A stretch of 38,247 nucleotides of DNA from Erythrobacter donghaensis (lineage in GTDB: Bacteria; Pseudomonadota; Alphaproteobacteria; Sphingomonadales; Sphingomonadaceae). The translations under genes and the position numbers were made by a program. The stretch is taken from positions 1 through 38,247 of the forward strand of contig NZ_LSJS01000075.1 of assembly GCF_001557325.1 (NCBI RefSeq), written 5' to 3'. The notes under the pieces are model-generated. The model worked only from the letters and a program-made list of their open reading frames with translations, did not search any database and had not been told where the DNA came from. Of the stretch, positions 32,162 through 38,247 are shown one piece after another (within the stretch, counting starts at the first letter, position 1; every line of letters starts with the position of its first letter).

Positions 32162-33284
32162 CGAACTTGCCGAGCGCGGCCAGATTGTCCTGGTGTTCCA
32201 GGGCGGCGGAGCGCTGGGAGCCTATCAGGCCGGTGTCTACCAGGCGTTGCACGAGGCGGGCATCGAACCCGACTGGGTGATCGGCACCTCGATCGGTGCG
32301 GTCAATGCCGCATTGATCGCCGGCGCGCCCAGGAGCGAGCGGGTCGCGCGGCTCGACGAATTCTGGAGCCGGGTCTCGAACGGCAAGTTCATGGGCCTTC
32401 CGGTGCCCGACTGGATCGGGCTGCCGATGCGCAACATGATGACCATCACCAGCGGCCTGTCATCCTTCTTCCGCCCACGGCCTCTGGCCTTCGCCAATCC
32501 CTTCCTTCCGCTCGGCGCCGAATCCTCGGCCTATTACTCGGTCGAACCGCTGCGCGAACTGCTCGGCGAGCTGATCGATTTCGGTCGGATCAATTCGGGA
32601 CCGATGCGGCTTTCGGTCGGCGCAGCCAAGGTCCAGTCCGCAGAGATGGTCTATTTCGACAGCCGGGATGCGGCGATCTGCCTCGAACACGTGCTGGCAT
32701 CGGGCGCGCTGCCCCCTGCCTTTCCGGCGGTCCGGATCGACGGAGAACTCTACTGGGATGGCGGAATTCTGTCCAACACGCCGGTCGAAGCGGTGTTCGA
32801 CGACAATCCGCGCAGGAGCGGGACGGTCTTTGCCGTGCACCTGTGGAACCCGCACGGACCCGAACCCGACTCGATCTGGCAAGTGATGAACCGCCAGAAG
32901 GACCTTCAGTATTCCAGCCGGGCAGCGCAGAACATCAAGCGTCAGCACCAGCTCCACCGCTTGCGCCATGTGGTCACCGAGCTCGCAGCACTCGTGCCCG
33001 ACGGTGCTGCATCGCCCGAACGGCTCGCCGAACTGCGCAGCTATGGTTGCAGCACCCGGATGGATGTGATCCGTCTTCTGGCGCCCTCGCTCGATAACGA
33101 GGATCATTCCAAGGATATCGACTTCAGCCCCGACGGCATCCGTCTGCGTCGCGAGGCCGGGTATCGCCACACGCTCGATGCGCTCGAACAGGCGCCATGG
33201 CGGCGGGGGAGCGGGCCGCTGGACGGGCTGGTCCTGCACGAGATCTGCGGAGGTGAGATGATCCATGGCGATAACGCCAAATAG
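32145..33284 (+). CDS. Patatin-like phospholipase with DUF3734 C-terminal domain
   Basis: A 379-residue protein. The patatin fold shows GGGALGAYQAG (oxyanion hole, residues 20-30), nucleophile S49 in GTSIG, and catalytic D205 in WDGGILSN. The C-terminal third (SRAAQNIKRQHQLHRL, then DFSPDGIRLRREAGY) is the DUF3734 domain. ATG 32145 was chosen because ggagaa lies just upstream; it overlaps ndh by 17 bp. This gene type often accompanies bdhA, and a role in lipid or PHB granule metabolism is inferred, not shown. Confidence 0.88.
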   Translation: MFKLHDELAERGQIVLVFQGGGALGAYQAGVYQALHEAGIEPDWVIGTSIGAVNAALIAGAPRSERVARLDEFWSRVSNGKFMGLPVPDWIGLPMRNMMTITSGLSSFFRPRPLAFANPFLPLGAESSAYYSVEPLRELLGELIDFGRINSGPMRLSVGAAKVQSAEMVYFDSRDAAICLEHVLASGALPPAFPAVRIDGELYWDGGILSNTPVEAVFDDNPRRSGTVFAVHLWNPHGPEPDSIWQVMNRQKDLQYSSRAAQNIKRQHQLHRLRHVVTELAALVPDGAASPERLAELRSYGCSTRMDVIRLLAPSLDNEDHSKDIDFSPDGIRLRREAGYRHTLDALEQAPWRRGSGPLDGLVLHEICGGEMIHGDNAK

Positions 33285-33342
33285 ACCCACCAGTATTCAT
33301 GGCATGGCGATCTGCTAGAAGGCGGGTCTGCAGGAGTCGGAC

Positions 33343-34044
33343 ATGACCCATCCCTTGATTGCAGCGCTCGACGACACGTTCCAGAAAGTCCGGAGCAAGG
33401 ATTGGCCGCTGAGTGACCGCCTTCGTGCAATTGCCGAAGAAGTGCGTCTGCGCAGTCCGGAGTTCGCCGATGCGGTCGACACCTTCGTTGGCCGGCTTGA
33501 AGCCGCGCGCGCGGGGACCGGAGCGCCCCAGGTCGGCGACCTCATGCCGGGTTTCACGATGCCCGATCAGGACGGCACGCTCATCAGCCTTGATGAGATA
33601 TTGGAGCGCGGCCCGGCGGTTCTGGCCTTTCATCGCGGGCACTGGTGCCCCTATTGCCGCCTCAACATGGTCGGGCTCGCCGAGATTCAGGGCCAGTTGG
33701 GCGATGCACGGATTTATGCGATCTCGGCCGAACTTCAGCCCTATACGCGCAAGTTGCGCGCAGAATCCGGTGCCCGCTTTCCGTTCCTGACCGATATTGA
33801 TGGGGGCTATGCGCTGGCGGCAGGACTGGTGATCTGGGTCGACGAGGTGATGTCCGCGATGATCGCCGGGGCCGGATGGGATATCCCTGGCTACCAGGGC
33901 GGTGCAGGCTGGCTGCTGCCGGTGCCCTCGGTCTTCATCCTCGACCGGGACGGGATCGTCCGCACCCGCCATGTCGATCCCGACTACCGTCGGCGGATGG
34001 GGCTGGATTCGATCGTCGCCGGCGTGCGGGCTCTGGCGGATTGA
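33343..34044 (+). CDS. Peroxiredoxin-like AhpC/TSA family protein
   Basis: A 233-residue protein with an N-terminal helical extension (1-60) and a thioredoxin-fold peroxiredoxin domain (65-230). The active site reads FHRGHWCPYCRLN, C102 and C105 as a CxxC, which is unlike the single-cysteine VCP motif of typical AhpC and closer to thioredoxin-like redox chemistry. VPSVFILDRDGIV is the conserved family strand. Likely a peroxide or disulfide reductase. A caggagtc site precedes the ATG by 6 nt. It lies 58 bp after the patatin gene, perhaps in the same operon. Confidence 0.83.
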   Translation: MTHPLIAALDDTFQKVRSKDWPLSDRLRAIAEEVRLRSPEFADAVDTFVGRLEAARAGTGAPQVGDLMPGFTMPDQDGTLISLDEILERGPAVLAFHRGHWCPYCRLNMVGLAEIQGQLGDARIYAISAELQPYTRKLRAESGARFPFLTDIDGGYALAAGLVIWVDEVMSAMIAGAGWDIPGYQGGAGWLLPVPSVFILDRDGIVRTRHVDPDYRRRMGLDSIVAGVRALAD

Positions 34045-34083
34045 AGGTTCGAGCGCCGGCTTGCTTTGCCGGCTGCCCCGCTA

Positions 34084-34980
34084 TCATTTGGCGAGGCGCG
34101 CTTCCCAATCCGCAGCCCGGACCAGCCCCAGCAGCGCGGCCGCCTCGCGCGAGCGGGCACGGCCGGCGATCGAATAGACGGCAACCGTCCGCCGCAGATC
34201 GATCCCCGGGCAAGGCATGTGCCTCAGCCCGCTCGAGCGGAAGCTGCTGCGCGGCAGGATTGCGACACCGAACTTGGCCTCGACAAGGGCTTCAAGATCG
34301 CGGTTGCAGTTGACCTGGTGGGCGTCGTCGAACCGCATCCCCCATGCCTCGAGCGAGGCCGCATTGATCTCGGCACCATCTTCCAGCGCGTGAACCAGCA
34401 GTCGCGAGCGCTGCAACAGTTCGACCTGCAGATCGACGTCGTTAATGGTCGAAAGGGTGTGATCATTGGCGATCACGAGATCGAAGGATTCGCTGAACAT
34501 GGGCCAGGCATTGAGCCGGTCCCAATTGTCGCCGAGCGGTCCGCCGAATGCGATCTCGATGTCGCCGGCCTTCAGCCATTCGGCGATGTCCTTGCCGCCG
34601 CCGCGCCGGATCACGAGCTGGAGCCCGGGAAAGGCGCGCTGCAGCTCGGACAGGGCGAACAGCAGGACTTCGACATCAAGGGTCTGCGACACGCCGATCG
34701 ACAGGCTCGAGATGTCCCCGGCCCTGACCTTGGCGGCGAGCGCCTTGGCGCCCTGCGCGCTTTCATAACATTGGGTCAGCGGCGGCAGCATCCTTGCCCC
34801 AAGATCGGTCAGGTGACTGAGGCGCCCTTCGCGGCGGATCAATTCGCCGCCCAGTTCCTGCTCGAGCTGCTTGATCGCGCGGGTCAGCGCGGGCTGGGTG
34901 ACGTTGCATGCCTCGGCCGCGCGCGTGAAGTTGAGTGTTTTCGCTACTGCCAGAAAATAGCGGACCTGCTGCATTTCCAT
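34084..34980 (-). CDS. LysR family transcriptional regulator
   Basis: A 298-residue LysR regulator. The HTH is at 1-60 ([20 protein letters not shown] and [18 protein letters not shown]); the effector domain follows, with typical [14 protein letters not shown]. It lies on the minus strand 42 bp after the YeeE gene, so it is probably the last gene of DUF302-YeeE-LysR. It converges with the peroxiredoxin gene (39 bp between ends). Its target cannot be told; sulfur or oxidant response is plausible from the neighbours. Confidence 0.87.
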   Translation of the reverse strand: MEMQQVRYFLAVAKTLNFTRAAEACNVTQPALTRAIKQLEQELGGELIRREGRLSHLTDLGARMLPPLTQCYESAQGAKALAAKVRAGDISSLSIGVSQTLDVEVLLFALSELQRAFPGLQLVIRRGGGKDIAEWLKAGDIEIAFGGPLGDNWDRLNAWPMFSESFDLVIANDHTLSTINDVDLQVELLQRSRLLVHALEDGAEINAASLEAWGMRFDDAHQVNCNRDLEALVEAKFGVAILPRSSFRSSGLRHMPCPGIDLRRTVAVYSIAGRARSREAAALLGLVRAADWEARLAK

Positions 34981-35022
34981 AGTGCCGCCTCCCCCGAGCG
35001 GTATCCTTGAACGGAATTCACC

Positions 35023-36003
35023 CTAGCGAGCAATCGACCCTATGAGTCGTCTTTTGCGCAATTCCGCACTCGCGAGCAAGCCTGCTGCAATGGTGAGCGC
35101 CATGGTAGCGATCGCAAGCCAGGCGTGCGGCTGCAGCCAGGGCAAGCCGGCAAGGATCAGGTTGTCGTTGCCGCCGGGGATCAGCGCGCTGCCGAGCCCC
35201 ATCAGCGCCCCGCCTGCAAGGCAGGTGGCTGCGCGCCGCGGCAAGAACTGGAAAGCGGTTGCCGATCGCCAACCTCCCAGAACAGCGCCGCCAAGCAATG
35301 CAAGCAAAAGCAGGACATTGTCGATCCCGGGCAACCCGGTCCCATGGGCCGACCGCGTCAGCGCCTCGGTGTATGTCCAGGGCCCCGCCACCACGACCAG
35401 AGCGACAAAGGCGACGCCGATCGCGATGGTGGCGTGGCGGTGGTTCCACAGCGTGCCGATCGGCAATCGGGAGCGGCGGACCTCGCGGCATTCGCGCAAG
35501 CTGACCAGCAGGCTGCCGGCAAACAGCACCAGCAGCGCGGCGATTGCCGGGCCAGAGACCGGCGCAGGGGAGATGCCCTTGACCACCGGCCCCGCCAGTG
35601 CGGCGTGGAGCAGGCTGCCGAGAAAGAAGCCCGGCGGGGTCAGCAGGAAGTGAAGCTCGCGGTTGCCGATCCGCGCAATCGCGCCGAAGACACAGGCACC
35701 GTTGAGCCATGCCCCGAGCCCGAGCATCGCCCCTCCCAGCATCACCGTTGCGCCCGCCGGGTAGCTCGGACTGGCATTGAAGCCCAGTCCGGCAGCAGTT
35801 GCCGCCAGACCCAGCGCCGCCACCCACAAGCTGCATTCGAGCAGCGCAAGCGCGCGTCCGCCGCGTCCTTCGTCAAGCAACTGGCGGACCGCCGCGACCA
35901 TGCAGGTCCCGCCGCGCTGGATCGAGAAGCCCATCATCGCGGCGCAGCATATCGCGACCGCCAGGATCGCGGGATGGTCCGGGTCGATCACGCCGCCAGC
36001 CAT
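35023..36003 (-). CDS. YeeE/YedE family protein (thiosulfate/sulfur transport-like)
   Basis: A 326-residue integral membrane protein with about nine helices. Family motifs are GFSIQRGGTCMVAAVRQLLDEGR (C34) and GAWLNGACVFGAIARIG (C104), the cysteines that in YeeE line the thiosulfate path. The third YeeE site is replaced by ALIPGGNDNLILAGLP, so one thiol of the usual relay is missing and the substrate may differ. The start at 36003 follows gaggaggg. It ends 42 bp before the LysR start and begins 26 bp after the DUF302 gene. Confidence 0.83.
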   Translation of the reverse strand: MAGGVIDPDHPAILAVAICCAAMMGFSIQRGGTCMVAAVRQLLDEGRGGRALALLECSLWVAALGLAATAAGLGFNASPSYPAGATVMLGGAMLGLGAWLNGACVFGAIARIGNRELHFLLTPPGFFLGSLLHAALAGPVVKGISPAPVSGPAIAALLVLFAGSLLVSLRECREVRRSRLPIGTLWNHRHATIAIGVAFVALVVVAGPWTYTEALTRSAHGTGLPGIDNVLLLLALLGGAVLGGWRSATAFQFLPRRAATCLAGGALMGLGSALIPGGNDNLILAGLPWLQPHAWLAIATMALTIAAGLLASAELRKRRLIGSIAR

Positions 36004-36029
36004 GCCAGCCCCCTCCTCACCCGAGCAGC

Positions 36030-36536
36030 TCAGCGCCCGGTGGCGGCGCTGGCGATGGACAGAGCGACTTCGCTCGCCATCTTGAACTGCGGGCCCTTGT
36101 CGGTGATCGCATAGCGATCGGCGATGTAGGCAAAATCCGTCCACGCCACCCAGACGCTGCCGTCAGCCTCCTCGAGCACCAGCATCCGCACCGGCCAGTC
36201 GAGTCCGGCATAGGGGTTCGATTGCAGGAACTGCACACCGAGCGGCGGGTTGCCGAACAGCACCAGCGTGGAGCGTGCCGTCTTGAGATCGGCCTGCGCG
36301 CCAAGGCCCGACTGGTCGATCGCGTCGAAGAAGCGAATGCCCTTGGCCTGGACATCCGCCTTGAGCCGGACCAGCGTCTCGTCGAAGCTGTTGGCGCTCT
36401 TCAGGCGTACGACGCCGGCCGCCGGGGCCACCATCCGGGTGGCGCCGCCCTCTTGCGTCTGGGCAGCAACGGCCCCCGGGACGGCGACAATCGCGGCAGT
36501 CACGAGCGCAAGAATTGCGCGAAATTTTGGGGGCAT
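36030..36536 (-). CDS. Secreted DUF302 domain protein
   Basis: A 168-residue protein with a cleavable signal (VTAAIVAVPGAVAAQ, to about residue 26) and a DUF302 domain. The domain signature is the SFDETLVRLKADVQAKGIRFF stretch, then LVLFGNPPLGVQFLQSNPYAGLDWPVRMLVLE and WTDFAYIADRY. DUF302 proteins are small alpha-beta folds often found in sulfur and metal operons, with no known reaction. ATG 36536 was chosen over the longer frame because it opens the signal peptide. First gene of the minus-strand set. Confidence 0.85.
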   Translation of the reverse strand: MPPKFRAILALVTAAIVAVPGAVAAQTQEGGATRMVAPAAGVVRLKSANSFDETLVRLKADVQAKGIRFFDAIDQSGLGAQADLKTARSTLVLFGNPPLGVQFLQSNPYAGLDWPVRMLVLEEADGSVWVAWTDFAYIADRYAITDKGPQFKMASEVALSIASAATGR

Positions 36537-36745
36537 ATGGAGTTCCCTTCCGGAATGATTTGATGTCCGGTTTTTGTCATTCTGCCGCGGCTGGCTCAAA
36601 TGCAGTTGGCGAATGGAATCCATGACGGATGCACATCACGGCGCGGCGGCGCCGTTCCGGCTGCATCGATCCGATGCAATCCCGGCATTTTCTATGCGGA
36701 CATCGGAGGGGCAGAGTGAGGGCCTCGAACCGAGAGGAGATTGCC

Positions 36746-36952
36746 ATGACGATGCGAACCGTAATTGCGGCAGGAACGTCCTGCCCAGCCGGACCGGCAA
36801 AGAAGACCGGCCCGCATATCCCGGCCAAAGGCAGCCTGCGCCCCGAACTCGCGGCATATTTTGTGTTGCCGGAGAAGCGCGCGTTCGCCGTGAAGGAAAC
36901 CGCAAGACGGGGTGTCCTTGCCGATTTGTCATTCGATCGGGGATGCGACTGA
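36746..36952 (+). CDS. Small hypothetical protein
   Basis: A 68-residue frame starting MTMRTVIAAGTSCPAG. It is preceded by gagaggag, an excellent ribosome site 6 nt from the ATG, which is the main reason to list it. It is basic (many Lys and Arg), with no signal, membrane segment or family match that I recognise. It lies alone in gene-poor DNA at the right end of the island, and other frames overlap it, so it may not be real. Confidence 0.3.
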   Translation: MTMRTVIAAGTSCPAGPAKKTGPHIPAKGSLRPELAAYFVLPEKRAFAVKETARRGVLADLSFDRGCD

Positions 36953-37237
36953 AGGGTGCAAAGTGGCAAATGACTGATAAAGCAGTCTCGAAGCGCAAGA
37001 TGCCTGCGGAATAGCCTCAAGGGGCGACACCGATGTCCGGGCGGGGCAACTCGTCCGCCCGCGTTGCCCCCTGCCTTCGATCAAGCGCAACCTTTGCAGG
37101 GGCCTCATCCGTTACAAGTAACCAATTCCCTCATCGGATATGCCCTTCGCTCGACAGACAAGCAGGGCCTCACCGCCCGTGCCACGCAATGTTGTGGCAT
37201 TGTGGAGCCGGTTCCCCACTTCGGTCTCATGACCCAG
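36953..37237. other. Gene-poor right end of the island
   Basis: No convincing gene is seen. The stretch is more A+T-rich in places than the rest (acaagtaaccaattccctca, gcaatgttgtggcattg). It may be the remains of the integrase gene and neighbouring DNA after deletion. Confidence 0.4.
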
Positions 37238-37447
37238 TCAGGCGATAGGGCTGCTTATGCGGAACGGGTTGTCGGAACCCAATCGGACCAACCGGCGATA
37301 ATGCCAAGTCCCGTTCCTGCGCGTGATGTTCGGGACGCGTGACAGGGTCAGGGTCTCCCGTCGTGGCTCCCTGACGAGGTACCATTGCGTGATGCCAGAC
37401 CGGGTTCTCCGATCAGAAAACCTTTTTGATTTAGGCGGTTCTTCCAT
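37238..37447 (-). pseudogene. Possible tyrosine-recombinase (integrase) N-terminal remnant next to attR
   Basis: A 69-codon minus-strand frame that starts 13 bp inside the right repeat and reads into the island. Its middle, VPNITRRNGTWHYRRLVRLG, resembles the N-terminal arm of many phage-type integrases, whose pattern is basic residues followed by NGTWHYRRRVP. The frame ends soon after, at TGA 37238, and nothing downstream continues the family, so if real it is truncated. A functional integrase would be about 380-420 residues. The resemblance is from memory of the family, not from a search. Confidence 0.4.
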
Positions 37448-37459
37448 TCCTGGCTAGGT

Positions 37460-37478
37460 ATCCTTCCGCCCCAGCCAG
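37460..37478 (+). repeat. attR: right copy of the 19-bp tRNA-Gln 3' end repeat
   Basis: atccttccgccccagccag, identical in sequence and orientation to 14737-14755. There is no tRNA body upstream of it here (ctggctaggt precedes), as expected for the displaced original tRNA end after insertion. Confidence 0.85.
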
Positions 37479-37628
37479 TTCCCCTGAACCCTTGGTCGAT
37501 CTCGCCCCGGCGGCGGGCGCGTGGCGTTCGGCGGCCCACTTCAAAACCCTTGCGCTTTGTGCTTGAAGCGCATGAGGAAACGCCGGGCGCGTGGCAGGAC
37601 GCCGGCCAACGGGGCTTGAAACGAGGGC

Positions 37629-38247
37629 ATGCTGAAGCGCATTCTCGACTACCATTCGGGCCGAGCCATCGCGCTGTGCAGGCTTGGGCTTGCCCTGGTG
37701 TTCCTGCTTGTCCTCCACGCCGATCCCGATCAGCCGGTGCGCAATCCGGCCGAGGGCCTTGTCGTCCTCTCCGGCTATGCGGCGCTCTCGCTCGCGCTGC
37801 TGGCGGCGGTCTGGAACAGCTGGTGGCTCGACGTCACGCTGCGGCTCCCGGCGCTGGTGCTCGACTGGGCGGTGTTCCTGATCGCGATCTACCTCACCGA
37901 AAGCGGGTCGACCGATTTCACCAGCCCGTTCCTGTCGTCCTTCATCTTCATCATCCTGACCGCCACGGTGCGCTGGGGGTGGTCGGGCATGGCGATCGTC
38001 GCCGCCCTGCTGAGCGTGAGCTATCTCGCTGCCGGGGCATGGCTCGACTGGATCGGCCTCGATGTCGAACTCTACCGCTTCGGCCGGCGCGGCACCTACA
38101 TGATCCTGCTGTCGCTGATCCTGGTGTGGTTCGGCCTCCAGCGCCGGGTGCGCGCGGTCGCCCGCCTCGACCTTGCGAGCGAGACCACCGGCGCGCTGCC
38201 GGTCGGCGAAATCGCCGCCTATGCGATGGCGGAGACCGGCTCGCCCC
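37629..38247 (+). CDS. Sensor histidine kinase, N-terminal membrane part (runs off the right edge)
   Basis: The first 206 codons are visible. They begin MLKRILDYHSGRAIALCRLG and form about six membrane helices (for example LGLALVFLLVLHAD, LVLDWAVFLIAIYLTES, FLSSFIFIILTATVRWGW). After residue 180 comes a basic, helical stretch (RRVRAVARLDLAS) that leads toward a linker or catalytic core beyond the edge. The plan resembles membrane-sensor kinases of sphingomonads, but the kinase core is not in view, so the call rests on style. It begins 151 bp after attR, as the first chromosomal gene beyond the island. Confidence 0.55.
   Translation, partial: MLKRILDYHSGRAIALCRLGLALVFLLVLHADPDQPVRNPAEGLVVLSGYAALSLALLAAVWNSWWLDVTLRLPALVLDWAVFLIAIYLTESGSTDFTSPFLSSFIFIILTATVRWGWSGMAIVAALLSVSYLAAGAWLDWIGLDVELYRFGRRGTYMILLSLILVWFGLQRRVRAVARLDLASETTGALPVGEIAAYAMAETGSP

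Larger units (their letters stand above)
14737..37478. mobile_element. Putative genomic island integrated in tRNA-Gln (about 22.7 kb), integrase decayed
   Basis: The block lies between two 19-bp direct repeats of the tRNA-Gln 3' end, the classic footprint of a tyrosine-recombinase element. The left side retains an intact tRNA; the right copy sits alone, 151 bp before a histidine kinase gene. Its cargo is metabolic and respiratory (oxidase, bufferin locus, bdhA-ndh-patatin, several oxidoreductases) with no phage, conjugation or plasmid genes. Only a short possible integrase remnant is seen at 37238-37447. The island reading is an inference; cargo genes show no striking base-composition break by eye. 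Confidence 0.65.

Noticed and set aside
36574..37014. A 146-codon plus-strand frame at the island's right end.
   Set aside because: No ribosome site at its start, Arg-rich shadow-like composition, and it overlaps the better-supported 68-residue frame.
14755..37460. The island as a prophage or conjugative element.
   Set aside because: No capsid, tail, terminase, relaxase, type IV secretion or replication genes; cargo is metabolic.

Overview
The window is GC-rich alphaproteobacterial chromosome. Gene content and style (leuB-recO-ubiK, small Ala/Glu-rich lipoproteins, TlyA, YghU-type GST, G+C-rich intergenic hairpin repeats) suggest a sphingomonad, probably Erythrobacteraceae. That assignment is an inference from protein style, not a measured phylogeny.

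Layout. Positions 1-14,640 look like core chromosome. On the minus strand lies ubiK-recO-leuB (leuB runs off the left edge), followed by tspO, a small lipoprotein gene, tlyA and a second lipoprotein gene. A 720-bp gene-free stretch follows; it holds a putative structured RNA carrying a 15-nt exact complement of the 16S rRNA 3' end, a strong terminator and local G+C-rich repeats. Next come ilvE-trhO, a LysR regulator divergent from a pirin-azoreductase-DoxX cluster with a perfect palindromic operator between them, and then a minus-strand run of eamA, nadE and topoisomerase IB, with yghU-type GST and tRNA-Gln(TTG) on the plus strand.

The most important structural feature is a 19-bp exact copy of the tRNA-Gln 3' end (14737-14755) at 37460-37478. 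The two copies look like attL and attR and bound a block of about 22.7 kb, read here as an old genomic island inserted in the tRNA. No intact integrase is present, but a short minus-strand frame next to attR has the look of a tyrosine-recombinase N-terminus cut short.

Island cargo, left to right: an SDR fused to a VKOR-like membrane domain that has lost its cysteines, ExoD, a periplasmic PQQ-type sugar dehydrogenase, an SDR, and a heme-copper oxidase cluster (CtaG, CopD, a convergent DUF2231 gene, a CuA subunit II lipoprotein, a fused subunit I-III). An aspartyl protease follows. Then, on the minus strand, comes a complete bufferin locus: DUF2282 precursor (BufA1), DUF692/MNIO enzyme (BufB), DUF2063 partner (BufC) and DoxX (BufD), with a secreted cupin gene upstream. 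Bufferins are recently described copper-buffering RiPPs. After this lie a bdhA-ndh-patatin operon, a peroxiredoxin-like gene, and a minus-strand DUF302-YeeE-LysR set. The right end (36.5-37.46 kb) is gene-poor and looks decayed. Chromosome resumes after attR with a sensor histidine kinase that runs off the right edge.

Taken together the island looks like a respiratory and copper/redox stress module: a copper-containing terminal oxidase with copper-linked membrane partners, a copper-buffering peptide system, an alternative NADH dehydrogenase and peroxide/sulfur functions.
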